From Brevibacillus parabrevis (GTDB lineage Bacteria; Bacillota; Bacilli; Brevibacillales; Brevibacillaceae): a DNA stretch of 64,000 bases. The stretch is taken from assembly GCF_003710905.1 (NCBI RefSeq), contig NZ_RHHV01000008.1, forward strand, positions 62,001-126,000, given 5' to 3'. Below are positions 9,172-17,838 of the stretch, piece after piece (the stretch's first letter is position 1; each line of letters begins with the position of its first letter). The notes under the pieces were generated by a model. The model was not told the origin of the DNA, searched no databases, and saw only the letters and a program-made list of their open reading frames with translations. A program made the position numbers and the translations under genes.

Positions 9172-9204
9172 ATAGGGACAGAGTGCGTGTTTTTAATAGG
9201 GACA
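9172..9204. promoter_or_regulatory. Direct repeat, candidate MocR operator
   Basis: ATAGGGACA occurs twice (9172-9180 and 9196-9204) in the same orientation, 24 bp apart, in the spacer between the GNAT and the MocR gene. MocR/GabR regulators often bind spaced direct repeats near their own promoters. Confidence 0.45.
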
Positions 9205-9221
9205 AAAAGGAGGCGAAGCAC

Positions 9222-10643
9222 ATGGAGTTTACGCCCACTTTACATAACGATGCCAGTGAGCCGCTCTATCGGCAGTTGTACAGGCAAATCAGCAAGCAAA
9301 TCGTGTCGGGCGAGATTGCGGCGGGCACGCGGATGCCATCGATCCGCCAGATGGCAGAGGCGAGCGGTGTAGCGAAAAATACGGTAGAAGCCGCCTATCA
9401 GCAGCTGCTTGCCGAAGGTTATTTGACGAGCCGGGAGCGCAGCGGTTTTTTTGCCGCACAGGTGGAAGTGTGGGGGGAGCCGGAGCAGGGAGGGGCGGAC
9501 ATTCGGCAAAAAGCATGGAGCCTGAAAAAGAAAAAGGGCGATCATTTGAGCTGCCGCTTTAATTTTCACGGCTCCGTCGTGGATACGAAGCATTTTCCGT
9601 ATGCAGCCTGGCGGTCGTGCATGCTGGAAGCACTGGACCGCTATCCGGACGATTTCGCTTTTTACGGAGACGATCAGGGGGAGTGGGAGCTGCGGGAACA
9701 ACTGGCGAGCTATTTGCGCAGGGCGCGCACGCTCGCTTGTACGCCTGAGCAAATATGGATCGGAACGGGATTGCAGCAATCGCTCAGCTTCTTGTGCCTG
9801 TTGCTTGCGGATCGGCATCGCGTGATCGCGGTAGAAGAACCCGGCTATGCCGATGCGCGGATTGTGTTTTCGCAGCACGGGTATGAGGTAGTTCCGATTC
9901 CGCTGGACGCTGACGGGCTATCTATCCAATGCCTTGCGCAGAGCGGGGCAACGGTTGTCTATACGACACCTTCGCACCAGTATCCGTACGGAATGGTCAT
10001 GCCGATTGCGCAGCGGCAGCGGCTGTTGCAATGGGCGGAGCGCACAAACGGGATCATCATCGAAAACGACTACGATGGAGAATTTCGCTATAATGTGCAG
10101 CCGACGCCCTCCTTGCAAGGACTGGATCGGGAGGGGCGCGTCGTTTATGTCGGCAATTTTTCCAAAGCGTTCTCCCCGGCTCTGCGAATGGACTATATGG
10201 TGCTGCCAGCGGAACTGCTTGAGCGCTATTTGCAATCGTTTCAAGCCTATCCCGCTGTGGTGTCGCGCCACCTGCAACGGACGATGCAGCTGTTCATGCA
10301 AAAAGGGCACTGGGAGAAGCATGTGCGGAAAATGCGCACGATCTATCAGCGCAAGCATGCGATCCTGCTGCAAGCGATCCGCGACTATATGCCACCTACC
10401 GTCACGGTGCTCGGCCATTCTGCCGGGCTGCACATTTTGCTTGCGGTACATACGAAGCAGTGCGAGGCAGAGCTGATCGCAGCGGCTTGGGAAGCGGGAA
10501 TCCGCGTGTATTCGAGCGGGCGCAACTGGATGACGGCCCCGGACATGGAGCTGCCGCGCATCATCGTCGGCTTTGGCGGGATGGAGGAGGACGATATACG
10601 GGAAGGGATTCGCCTGCTGGCAAAAGCGTGGCCGGACGCGTAG
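9222..10643 (+). CDS. MocR/GabR-type PLP-dependent transcriptional regulator
   Basis: The 473-residue protein has an N-terminal GntR winged helix (EPLYRQLYRQISKQIVSGEI, then GVAKNTVEAAYQQLLAEGYL, about residues 8-70) joined to a class-I aminotransferase fold. The aminotransferase part includes ENDYDGEFRY and the PLP-lysine segment YVGNFSKAFSPALRM. The ATG at 9222 is chosen because AAGGAGG lies 8 bp before it; the frame is open further upstream but would run into the divergent gene. Such regulators sense PLP or amino-group ligands and usually control vitamin B6, GABA or a neighbouring gene. The divergent GNAT is the obvious target here, though this is inference. Confidence 0.93.
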   Translation: MEFTPTLHNDASEPLYRQLYRQISKQIVSGEIAAGTRMPSIRQMAEASGVAKNTVEAAYQQLLAEGYLTSRERSGFFAAQVEVWGEPEQGGADIRQKAWSLKKKKGDHLSCRFNFHGSVVDTKHFPYAAWRSCMLEALDRYPDDFAFYGDDQGEWELREQLASYLRRARTLACTPEQIWIGTGLQQSLSFLCLLLADRHRVIAVEEPGYADARIVFSQHGYEVVPIPLDADGLSIQCLAQSGATVVYTTPSHQYPYGMVMPIAQRQRLLQWAERTNGIIIENDYDGEFRYNVQPTPSLQGLDREGRVVYVGNFSKAFSPALRMDYMVLPAELLERYLQSFQAYPAVVSRHLQRTMQLFMQKGHWEKHVRKMRTIYQRKHAILLQAIRDYMPPTVTVLGHSAGLHILLAVHTKQCEAELIAAAWEAGIRVYSSGRNWMTAPDMELPRIIVGFGGMEEDDIREGIRLLAKAWPDA

Positions 10644-10722
10644 CGGGCGATTGTGCCCGGAGAATCAGGAATCATCACGATGGGAAGCGGAAAAGCAAGC
10701 GCAGGCTGCGCTCGCGACAGCA

Positions 10723-10765
10723 AAACGCCCAAGCACTTGCACAATCGGCAAGGCTCGGGCGTTTC
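10723..10765. terminator. Bidirectional terminator between mocR and putP
   Basis: AAACGCCCAAGC and GCTCGGGCGTTT form a stem with an inner CTTGC/GCAAG pairing. T and A runs on both flanks suit the two convergent genes. Confidence 0.75.
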
Positions 10766-10784
10766 TTTCATTCACTAGTCCAGC

Positions 10785-12248
10785 TTATTCCGTTACTTTT
10801 TTGTACTGATCGAACTGATCCGTTACTGCTTTGGATGGAGAGCTGGTCAGCTTGCTGACGATCACGATGGCAAGCAGGCTCATCGCAAAGCCTGGAACCA
10901 TTTCGTACAGGAAGTCTTTCAGCACATCGAAACGCGTCCAGATGATCACGGTCAAGGCGCCGGCGATCATGCCGGAGAGTGCGCCCCACTTGTTCATCCG
11001 TTTCCAGTACAGGGAGAGCAGGATTACAGGGCCGAACGAAGCGCCGAATCCGGCCCAAGCGTAACCGACGAGATCGAGAATCGTGTCATTTTTGTCCAAT
11101 GCGAGCAAAAAGGCGATGACAGCGACGAGCAGGACGGAGAGGCGGCCAACGGTCACAAGCTCCTTGTCGCTTGCAGAGCGTTTGAGAAACGTCTTGAAAA
11201 TGTCTTCTGTCAGTGAGCTGGACGTCACGAGCAACTGGGACGAAATCGTACTCATGATCGCAGCCAAAATCGCAGCGAGCAAGAATCCGGTGATAATCGG
11301 GTGGAACAACACGGTGCCGAGCTGAATGAAGATCGTCTCAGGGTCGGCAATCGTCCAGCCTTGTTTCGAGTACAGGGCGATACCGATCAGACCCGTCAGC
11401 ATGGCTCCGGCAACCGAGAAGATCATCCAGCCCATTCCGATTGAACGCGCTTTCTTGATTTCTTTTGTAGAAGTAATCGCCATAAAGCGGACGATGATGT
11501 GCGGCTGCCCGAAGTAACCAAGCCCCCAGGCGAACAGGGAGATGATGCCGAGCAAGCTTGTCCCTTTGAAAATATCAAGCAGGGACGGGTCCACCGCCTG
11601 GATCGTTGTAAAAGTTTCACCCACACCGCCAACGGTCAAAATCGTCACCAGCGGAACGAGGATGAGCGCGATGACCATGATCAGTCCTTGCACGGCATCG
11701 GTCCAGCTTACGGCGAGGAAGCCGCCAAACAGCGTGTACGCGATGGTAACGAGGCCGACAATCCACAAACCAGTGTGGTAGTCCATGTGGAACGTATTTT
11801 CAAACAGGACGCCGCCAGAAACGAGACCGGACGAGACGTAAAACGTAAAAAAGACCATGATGACGAGAGCAGAGACGAGACGCAGCATGCGGGAGCTATC
11901 CCCGAAGCGGTTTTCCAGGTAGGCCGGAATCGTGATGGAGTTGTTGGCTACCTCTGTGTACGTTCGCAGGCGCGGCGCTACATACAGCCAGTTTGCATAC
12001 GCACCGAGAGTCAGTCCGATGGCAATCCACGATGCGCTTAAACCAGAGGCGAACATCGCACCGGGCAAGCCCATCATCAGCCAGCCGCTCATGTCGGAGG
12101 CTCCCGCGCTCAGGGCGGTGACGGTTGGGCCGAGTGACCGACCGCCGAGCATGTAGTCAGTCAGATTGGAGGTACGCTTGTAGGCATAGTAGCCGATGAG
12201 CAGCATGCCTAGCATGTACACAATAATGGACGCGAGCAGCATATTCAT
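10785..12248 (-). CDS. putP: Sodium/proline symporter PutP
   Basis: The 487-residue protein matches the sodium:solute symporter family. It has the early motif DYMLGGRSLGP and the sodium-site segment TALSAGASDMSGWL diagnostic of PutP/OpuE. About thirteen hydrophobic helices span the chain, with SSQLLVTSSSLTEDIF in the C-terminal third. It would import proline with sodium for nutrition or osmoprotection. The ATG at 12248 is chosen over a GTG three codons upstream because that GTG falls inside the AAGAGGTG ribosome site. It is probably a single-gene transcript with its own promoter. Confidence 0.95.
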   Translation of the reverse strand: MNMLLASIIVYMLGMLLIGYYAYKRTSNLTDYMLGGRSLGPTVTALSAGASDMSGWLMMGLPGAMFASGLSASWIAIGLTLGAYANWLYVAPRLRTYTEVANNSITIPAYLENRFGDSSRMLRLVSALVIMVFFTFYVSSGLVSGGVLFENTFHMDYHTGLWIVGLVTIAYTLFGGFLAVSWTDAVQGLIMVIALILVPLVTILTVGGVGETFTTIQAVDPSLLDIFKGTSLLGIISLFAWGLGYFGQPHIIVRFMAITSTKEIKKARSIGMGWMIFSVAGAMLTGLIGIALYSKQGWTIADPETIFIQLGTVLFHPIITGFLLAAILAAIMSTISSQLLVTSSSLTEDIFKTFLKRSASDKELVTVGRLSVLLVAVIAFLLALDKNDTILDLVGYAWAGFGASFGPVILLSLYWKRMNKWGALSGMIAGALTVIIWTRFDVLKDFLYEMVPGFAMSLLAIVIVSKLTSSPSKAVTDQFDQYKKVTE

Positions 12249-12284
12249 GGATAGCACCTCTTGTTGTGTTGTATATTTATAAAA

Positions 12285-12290
12285 ATTATA
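12285..12290 (-). promoter_or_regulatory. Candidate -10 box of putP
   Basis: On the minus strand the sequence reads TATAAT 37 bp before the putP start. No clear -35 partner is seen 17 bp upstream. Confidence 0.35.
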
Positions 12291-12386
12291 GTAACGTCTT
12301 ACACATTATCATGCCCAGATATGAAAATCTAGAACAAAACACAGAAAATTGTGTAGAGAAGCAATAAAAAGTTTTTAATTGAACTA

Positions 12387-12418
12387 AAAAACCCGCGATA
12401 TCGCTATCGCAGGTTCGT
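12387..12418 (-). terminator. Terminator after the heptad-repeat lipoprotein gene
   Basis: On the minus strand AACCTGCGATA pairs with TATCGCGGGTT around a short loop, followed by a run of six T. It lies 20 bp after the lipoprotein stop and before the putP promoter. Confidence 0.8.
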
Positions 12419-12437
12419 TTGCTAATTATTTACTTTT

Positions 12438-12896
12438 TTATTGGACTTGAATTTGTCCATTGCTGTCGAGACTGACTTTAAACTCCTTCACGACGGTAGG
12501 CTCTGCACTTGGATTGTTCAGGTCGTGCTTCAGCACCTGAAACGATCCGTTTGCGGCAAGCTTGCCTGTGTATTCCACTCCGAACGTGTCGGATTTGTAA
12601 AAGCTGAAGGTAGCGAGTTCGGTCTTTTGCAACTCGTCGACAAGCAGCTGACCGTCGCCGCTGAACATCGCATTGCGCAGCGACTCAGACGATTCGTACT
12701 TTTGCTGGAGGTACGTTTGCAATTGCTGGGCAACTTCCGATTCTGCCAGTTGCTTCCCTGCTTCCACGGCTTGTTTGCCGACTTCAATCGCTTGCTTGCC
12801 TGTCTCTACTGCCTGCTGTGCCGTCTGCACCCCTTCGGAAATTTCCGAGCATGCTGTAAGCATCAGCGCGCAGCCAATGATCCATGCTTTTTTCAT
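12438..12896 (-). CDS. Putative lipoprotein with heptad repeats
   Basis: The 152-residue protein has a short signal peptide ending in the lipobox LTAC (MKKAWIIG start, Cys about residue 16). I chose the ATG at 12896 because GGAGTGGAG precedes it; a GTG eight codons earlier lies within that ribosome site. Residues 25-50 are four near-perfect seven-residue repeats (AQQAVET, GKQAIEV, GKQAVEA, GKQLAES), predicting an amphipathic helix that could form a coiled coil or lie on the membrane. The C-terminal part (FSGDGQLLVDELQ to the end) looks like a small beta-rich domain. I recognise no named family. It is a single gene with its own terminator. Confidence 0.75.
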   Translation of the reverse strand: MKKAWIIGCALMLTACSEISEGVQTAQQAVETGKQAIEVGKQAVEAGKQLAESEVAQQLQTYLQQKYESSESLRNAMFSGDGQLLVDELQKTELATFSFYKSDTFGVEYTGKLAANGSFQVLKHDLNNPSAEPTVVKEFKVSLDSNGQIQVQ

Positions 12897-13027
12897 ATAG
12901 TGTTGCTCCACTCCTTTCACGCGCTCTTATAGCGTACTTTATTTATTTTACTGTATATCCACTTTCGGCGCATCCGCATATGATGAGGTAAGCGTAAGAG
13001 CTGCACTGATTACAGGGAGGAAACGCA

Positions 13028-13231
13028 ATGATTCAAGGGAAAGTGAAATGGTTCAGCAAGGAAAAAGGATACGGTTTCATTGAGCGGGATGGAGGACCTG
13101 ACGTGTTCGTGCACTATTCAGCGATCACCGGCACAGGCTACCGGAATTTGGAGGAAGGCGAGCAGGTTGTCTTCGAGATTGTGAATGGGCAGCGAGGATT
13201 GCAAGCAGCCAACGTAGCGCGCAAAAGCTAG
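13028..13231 (+). CDS. Cold-shock domain protein (CspA family)
   Basis: The 67-residue protein is a single cold-shock domain. RNP1 appears as KGYGFIER (residues 13-20) and RNP2 as DVFVHYSAI (25-33), with the expected aromatic surface residues W8, F17, F27 and H29. These proteins bind single-stranded RNA and melt secondary structure during cold shock or growth transitions. GGGAGG precedes the ATG by 7 bp. The roughly 100-bp upstream spacer has no long structured leader of the E. coli cspA kind. Two hairpins follow the gene. Confidence 0.96.
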   Translation: MIQGKVKWFSKEKGYGFIERDGGPDVFVHYSAITGTGYRNLEEGEQVVFEIVNGQRGLQAANVARKS

Positions 13232-13262
13232 GGCACAACTTTTTCAGTCACTTACAAACAGC

Positions 13263-13331
13263 AGATGACCTAAGCCGTCATCTTTCCATTCTGGACGCCG
13301 TCATACCCAGCCAGGGCAGACGGCGTCTTTG
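13263..13331 (+). terminator. Tandem hairpins after the cold-shock gene
   Basis: AGATGAC/GTCATCT (13263-13283) is followed by the stronger GACGCCGTC/GACGGCGTC stem (13294-13327) with a short T-rich tail. The second is the likely terminator. Confidence 0.65.
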
Positions 13332-13378
13332 TTGATCATCCATTCGATTCCATTCGCAACAGATTGGCGTTGTCAGAC

Positions 13379-13576
13379 TTATACATTGTATAGAAATACA
13401 GCCAAAGCAATGACAAGCATCGACGTAATACATCCGTATATGAGCAAAAGGTTGCGCGAACGTTGCTTGAAGCTCAGTTGCTTGCCTTCCGTCGGTTTCA
13501 AACCGATCAGGAACGTGGCGACAAAAGCGATGACCACGAGGATGATGACGGCAATAATAAAGGGATAAATACTCAT
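13379..13576 (-). CDS. Small two-helix membrane protein
   Basis: This 65-residue hypothetical protein has two hydrophobic helices (about residues 4-27 and 43-63) joined by a basic loop (KPTEGKQLSFKQRSRN). The ATG at 13576 begins MSIYPF. AAAGGA lies 12 bp before it, which is long, so a GTG nine codons upstream is a possible alternative. No family is recognised. It lies alone between the cold-shock gene and a MocR-type regulator and runs in the same direction as the latter, 90 bp upstream of that gene's 3' end. Confidence 0.6.
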   Translation of the reverse strand: MSIYPFIIAVIILVVIAFVATFLIGLKPTEGKQLSFKQRSRNLLLIYGCITSMLVIALAVFLYNV

Positions 13577-13664
13577 GACGGTCAATCGTCCTTTCTGTAT
13601 CACTCTGCTTTGATCATATACCGTCCGTCAAAAAAAGGGGCCATCCACTTGGCTGTTTTTTTGC

Positions 13665-15098
13665 TCATCCACTTGCGGCAAAAGCTTCCGCAAACCGTTC
13701 CACAGCAGCAGGAATTTGCGCAAGGGAAGCTCTGCCAAAAGTAAAGCGTACGTGGCCCGGCTCTGCTCCGAACAAGTGGCCGGGTACGAAGACCACGCCG
13801 CGCTTGACCGCTTCCGTCAAAAGCTGCTGCTCACTCCATGTTCCGGCAAAGCGGCACCACAGATGAATGCCGCCTTGTGCACCTGCCATGGCGACTTGCT
13901 CGCCGAACTTGTCCTCTAGGGAAAACAGCAGCTGATCGTGGCGCAAAGCCAGTTGGGTGCGCAACCGATCGACGTGCTGGGCAAAGTCAGGCGAAGCCAA
14001 AAAACGGTCCGCCAGCCACTGCGGGAAAATGCTGTGTCCAAAATCAAACTGCTGCTTCGCATCCGCCAGCCGCTCGATAACCGTCTGCGGCCCGACGATC
14101 CAGCCGATGCGCAAGCCGGAAGCGACGATTTTGGTCAGCGAGCTGATATACAAAACCGTGCCGTGTTTATCCAACGATTTGAGGGTAGGGATCGGCTCTT
14201 TGGAAAACGAAGTCAAGCTGTACGGATCGTCCTCGATGATCGGGATGCCGTTTTCGGCGGAAAAAGCGAGCAGCTGTTGCCGCCGGGCCAGCGACAGCAA
14301 AGTGCCTGTCGGATTTTGAAAGTTCGGGTTGAGAAACACCATTTTGATCCGGTGCTTGCGATGCAGTTCAGCCAAATGGTTCGGATCGATGCCGTTTTGC
14401 TCTACGGGCAGCGAAAAGGTGCGCAGTCCTGCTGAATGAAACAACGGCAGGGAGTGACAATACGATGGCGCCTCGATCGCCACGGCGTCACCTGGCTTGA
14501 GCAGGCATTGCACGACGAGGTGGAGGGCTTGCTGCGCTCCCGATGTAATCATGATCGACGTGGCAGGCGCTTCGATGTTTCGCCATTCTTTCATGTGTTT
14601 GCCGAGCGTTTCGCGCAGCGACCAGTTGCCCTGCGGATGCTCATAGCCGAGGTGATCGGGAAAATCGTCCGGGCTGATCAAGTGCGACAGCGTGTGGCGG
14701 GGAACGAGGTCAGGCGAAAGCTCGCCGCTCGCCAGATCGATCAGTTCATTTTCCTGCGTCTCCCTGCGGATTTTGCGGATCAGCGGCAAATTGGGCCTGA
14801 ACGACCCGGTTTCCGTCAAATGCCGCCAGTTCGGCACACGCGTGCGAGCCAGCCCCCAGATGTCCTGACTGACGAGTGTTCCACTCCCTTGCTTGCGCTC
14901 TACGATCCCGGCGGCCTGCAATTCATCATAGACGGCGACGATCGTCGAACGGTTGACCCCGAGTTCTTTTGCCAGTGAGCGCTCCGAGGGCAGACTGCTG
15001 CCCGGGCCGAACTCGCCGCTGCTGATGCGCTGCTCGATCTGTTCGGCAATTTGTTTATATAAAGGCTTGTTTTTTGGCCCTGCTGTCTTGTCATCCAT
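13665..15098 (-). CDS. MocR-type PLP-dependent transcriptional regulator
   Basis: The 477-residue protein joins a GntR winged helix (KPLYKQIAEQIEQRISSGEF, then GVNRSTIVAVYDELQAAGIV, residues 11-70) to an aminotransferase-like domain. That domain has MITSGAQQALHLV, NPNFQNPTGTLLS, IIEDDPYS and the lysine segment YISSLTKIVASGLRIGW. It is a second, divergent MocR paralogue in this window, about 4 kb from the first. Its 5' leader holds a perfect extended -10 box and three tandem 10-11 bp repeats, consistent with autoregulation. Unlike typical PdxR it has no pdxST genes nearby. The thyA-folA pair is divergent, but a regulatory link to it is doubtful. Confidence 0.92.
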   Translation of the reverse strand: MDDKTAGPKNKPLYKQIAEQIEQRISSGEFGPGSSLPSERSLAKELGVNRSTIVAVYDELQAAGIVERKQGSGTLVSQDIWGLARTRVPNWRHLTETGSFRPNLPLIRKIRRETQENELIDLASGELSPDLVPRHTLSHLISPDDFPDHLGYEHPQGNWSLRETLGKHMKEWRNIEAPATSIMITSGAQQALHLVVQCLLKPGDAVAIEAPSYCHSLPLFHSAGLRTFSLPVEQNGIDPNHLAELHRKHRIKMVFLNPNFQNPTGTLLSLARRQQLLAFSAENGIPIIEDDPYSLTSFSKEPIPTLKSLDKHGTVLYISSLTKIVASGLRIGWIVGPQTVIERLADAKQQFDFGHSIFPQWLADRFLASPDFAQHVDRLRTQLALRHDQLLFSLEDKFGEQVAMAGAQGGIHLWCRFAGTWSEQQLLTEAVKRGVVFVPGHLFGAEPGHVRFTFGRASLAQIPAAVERFAEAFAASG

Positions 15099-15130
15099 GC
15101 CAATCCTGCTTTCTGTACGTGGTCGTTTCC

Positions 15131-15162
15131 GGTTTTCAAAAGGTTTCCAAACGGTTCCAAAA
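15131..15162. repeat. Three tandem 10-11 bp repeats, candidate MocR operator
   Basis: GGTTTTCAAAA, GGTTTCCAAAC and GGTTCCAAAA follow one another without gaps (15131-15141, 15142-15152, 15153-15162). They lie between the -10 box and the start codon of the minus-strand MocR gene. The period matches one turn of DNA. Confidence 0.6.
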
Positions 15163-15179
15163 CCAAAATCATCCAGCCT

Positions 15180-15188
15180 ATTATACCA
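15180..15188 (-). promoter_or_regulatory. Extended -10 promoter of the second mocR gene
   Basis: On the minus strand the sequence is TGGTATAAT, a perfect extended -10 element, about 80 bp before the start codon. The operator-like repeats lie just downstream. Confidence 0.6.
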
Positions 15189-15253
15189 CGCAATGGAAGG
15201 CTTTCCTTTTCGAGCAGCTTTGTTTAGTATAGAGAACGGAAGGAGTGGTGGGG

Positions 15254-16048
15254 ATGAAACAATATTTAGACTTGTGCCAGCGCATTTTGACAGAAGGCGT
15301 GACGAAAGAGGATCGGACAGGCACAGGAACGATTAGCATTTTTGGACACCAGATGCGTTTTGACCTGAGCGAGGGCTTCCCGCTGGTCACGACGAAAAAA
15401 CTACATATGAAATCGATCATTCACGAGTTGCTGTGGTTTTTGGCCGGAGACACGAATGTTCGCTACCTGCAGGAAAATGGGGTGCGGATCTGGAATGAGT
15501 GGGCAGATGAAAACGGCGACTTGGGACCCGTCTACGGAAAGCAGTGGCGTTCTTTTGTCGGGCGCGACGGCAAGACGGTCGACCAAATCCAGTGGGTGAT
15601 CGACGAAATCAAAAAAAATCCCGACTCAAGACGCCTGATCGTCAGTGCGTGGAATCCGGCTGATCTCGCGGAGATGGCCTTGCCGCCGTGTCATTTGCTG
15701 TTCCAGTTTTATGTGGCAGACGGCAAGCTGTCGTGCCAGTTGTACCAGCGCAGTGCCGACACGTTTTTGGGGGTGCCGTTCAACATCGCTTCCTATGCGC
15801 TTTTGACGCATATGGTTGCCCATGTGACCGGACTTGGGGTGGGCGACTTCGTTCACACGCTGGGAGACGCGCACTTGTATACAAACCATATCGAACAAGT
15901 GAAGCTGCAACTCACTCGCGAGCCGAAGCCGTTGCCTAAGCTGAAGCTTAATCCAGAAGTGACGTCCATTTTTGACTTCACGTATGACGACATTGAAATC
16001 GTCGATTACGAGGCCCATCCGCACATCAAAGGCGAGGTGGCTGTATGA
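15254..16048 (+). CDS. thyA: Thymidylate synthase ThyA
   Basis: This 264-residue enzyme methylates dUMP to dTMP using methylene-tetrahydrofolate. The start region [20 protein letters not shown], the catalytic loop [14 protein letters not shown] (nucleophile Cys about residue 146), and [20 protein letters not shown] with the downstream [14 protein letters not shown] are all intact. The ATG at 15254 is preceded by a purine-rich AGGAGTGGTGGGG. Its stop overlaps the folA start by 4 bp, so the two enzymes that make and recycle the folate product are coupled. Confidence 0.98.
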   Translation: MKQYLDLCQRILTEGVTKEDRTGTGTISIFGHQMRFDLSEGFPLVTTKKLHMKSIIHELLWFLAGDTNVRYLQENGVRIWNEWADENGDLGPVYGKQWRSFVGRDGKTVDQIQWVIDEIKKNPDSRRLIVSAWNPADLAEMALPPCHLLFQFYVADGKLSCQLYQRSADTFLGVPFNIASYALLTHMVAHVTGLGVGDFVHTLGDAHLYTNHIEQVKLQLTREPKPLPKLKLNPEVTSIFDFTYDDIEIVDYEAHPHIKGEVAV

Positions 16049-16521
16049 TCAGTCTGATTGTGGCCTACGCGAAAAATCAGGTGATCGGCAAAGATGGCGA
16101 CATGCCGTGGAGCCTGCCCGCCGATTTGAAAAACGTCAAGGAAATCACGACAGGGAACACGATTGTGATGGGCCGCAAGACGTTCGAATCGATCGGCAGA
16201 CCGCTGCCGAACAGACGAAATGTCGTGCTGACGAGAAGCCGCGACTTTCATCCGGAAGGTGTCGATGTCGTCCATACGAAGGAAGAAGTGCTCGCTCTGG
16301 GCGACGTCATCATTTTTGGCGGCGCCAACATTTACGGGCAGTTCCTGGACGTGGTAGATCGCATGTACATTACCGAAATCGAGCTGGAAACAGAGGGCGA
16401 CACGTTTTTCCCTGCGTGGGACAAAGACGCGTTTGTGCTTGTGGACAAGCGCGAAGGTGTTGTCGATGAAAAGAATGCCTACCCGCATACGTTTTACGTG
16501 TATGAACGCAAAAATGGTTAG
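16045..16521 (+). CDS. folA: Dihydrofolate reductase FolA
   Basis: The 158-residue protein reduces dihydrofolate released by ThyA. It shows the family pattern: [28 protein letters not shown] at the N-terminus with the catalytic Asp-Met-Pro-Trp region, GRKTFESIG in the NADPH site, and [11 protein letters not shown] near residue 95. It starts in an ATGA overlap with thyA and is followed by a terminator, forming a two-gene operon. Confidence 0.97.
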   Translation: MISLIVAYAKNQVIGKDGDMPWSLPADLKNVKEITTGNTIVMGRKTFESIGRPLPNRRNVVLTRSRDFHPEGVDVVHTKEEVLALGDVIIFGGANIYGQFLDVVDRMYITEIELETEGDTFFPAWDKDAFVLVDKREGVVDEKNAYPHTFYVYERKNG

Positions 16522-16545
16522 TCCTTCCCGTTGAAACCGGGCAAA

Positions 16546-16578
16546 CTGCCTCCTGAACATCAGGGGGCTTTTTTTGTG
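16546..16578 (+). terminator. Terminator after thyA-folA
   Basis: GCCTCCTGA pairs with TCAGGGGGC (one wobble) around a short loop and is followed by seven T residues. Confidence 0.85.
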
Positions 16579-16758
16579 CAAAACGTCTCGGCGTTTTTCA
16601 TGAAATTGGATGTGACCGTTTTGTTGTATCCAGATCGAAAAGTCCCGGACAAGCGGCTCGTAGCCTGGGAGGAACGACACAGAGCCTTCATACATATCCC
16701 GGCGGTTTCGCGCATACAAACAGTAGAAAACGGTTGGACAAACCGCAGGGGGGATGGG

Positions 16759-17757
16759 ATGAAAGTCGACTTTCATGTGCATCTGGAAGAGGGACCGTAT
16801 TCGCTGGACTGGCTGGTCGGGCAAGCGTGCGCACTGCGGCCGCTTCTGGACGAAAAGCAAGAGAGCGGAAGCAGGGGCTGGGCACACGAGCTGGTCAAGG
16901 GGCTTGCCCACAGGCTCCAAAGAGGGCCTTATTCCAGGGAGTGGCTGGATTTGTACCGGGCGCGGGCGAAACAAGCTGGCATCTCGCAAGTGTGTGTCGT
17001 CGAGCATTTGTATCGCTTTGCCGATTTTCGTCCTTATTATGAGCAATTTATTCATGTGGGGCACGACCGTTTAGGCAAAGCGCAGCGGCAGTGGCTTGGA
17101 CAGATGGCGAACGACTCTTTGCCAGCTTATGTGGCGTTTCTTGCAGAGGAGCGCGAGCGGTGGGCGGAAGATGGGGTGGCGCTTCGCATCGGGATCGAGC
17201 TTGATTATTTTCCGGGCGGGGAAGGCGAGCTGCGCGAGGTGATCGAAAAATATCCGTGGGACGTATGCATGGGAGCCGTCCATTTCCCCGGCGGAAAAGG
17301 CTATCTCGTTCGCAATCTCCAGGAGCAGCTGGAAGTGCATGCATCACCGGGATGGTTCGTGCGTTATTTTGATGTGGTGGAGCAGGCGATTGACAGTGGC
17401 CTGTTCGATGTTTTGACGCATCTGGACGGGGTCAGGGCGTTTGGCCCGAAAGCGGATGAAATGACGCTGTTGCCGTACTATCAGCGGATCGCTCGGGCAT
17501 TGCGGCGGATGGATACGGCAACCGAACTGAACACAGCGTGCGTGCGCGGACAGACGCAGCGGGAGTTTTCTCCGAGCTATCGCTTTTTGCAAATATTGGC
17601 GCAGCATGAAGTGCCGATTACGCTGTCCTCCCATGCGACAGCTCCTGATCAGGTCGGGCAGCACCTCGCGGAAGCGCGAATGCAGCTGAGGCGCGCAGGA
17701 TATGCCAGCTTAGCCGTTTTTGCTGACAGAAAAAGGAGCCTGATGGAGATTGAATAG
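16759..17757 (+). CDS. PHP domain phosphoesterase (histidinol-phosphatase-like)
   Basis: The 332-residue protein begins MKVDFHVHLEEGPYS, the first metal motif of the PHP domain. It continues with VVEHLYRF, GIELDYFPG, MGAVHFPG and VLTHLDGVRAFGP, all at the spacing of the HisK-type histidinol-phosphatase family. The last motif TLSSHATAPDQVG fits the terminal His ligand. The ATG at 16759 is used because the upstream frame is poorly coding and includes the thyA-folA terminator. An AGGGGG sequence precedes it. No his genes are nearby, so histidinol phosphate is only one possible substrate. Confidence 0.85.
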   Translation: MKVDFHVHLEEGPYSLDWLVGQACALRPLLDEKQESGSRGWAHELVKGLAHRLQRGPYSREWLDLYRARAKQAGISQVCVVEHLYRFADFRPYYEQFIHVGHDRLGKAQRQWLGQMANDSLPAYVAFLAEERERWAEDGVALRIGIELDYFPGGEGELREVIEKYPWDVCMGAVHFPGGKGYLVRNLQEQLEVHASPGWFVRYFDVVEQAIDSGLFDVLTHLDGVRAFGPKADEMTLLPYYQRIARALRRMDTATELNTACVRGQTQREFSPSYRFLQILAQHEVPITLSSHATAPDQVGQHLAEARMQLRRAGYASLAVFADRKRSLMEIE

Positions 17758-17784
17758 CAGACTTCCCCGCTAGGTGCGCTTTTT

Positions 17785-17793
17785 TGCTATGAT
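17785..17793 (+). promoter_or_regulatory. Candidate extended -10 promoter of the M20 amidohydrolase gene
   Basis: TGCTATGAT fits TGnTATnAT about 45 bp before the start codon. A -35 box is not evident, as is common for extended -10 promoters. Confidence 0.5.
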
Positions 17794-17838
17794 AGAGACA
17801 AGCGTATAAATATGCATCCAGCGGGAGGAGAACACAGC

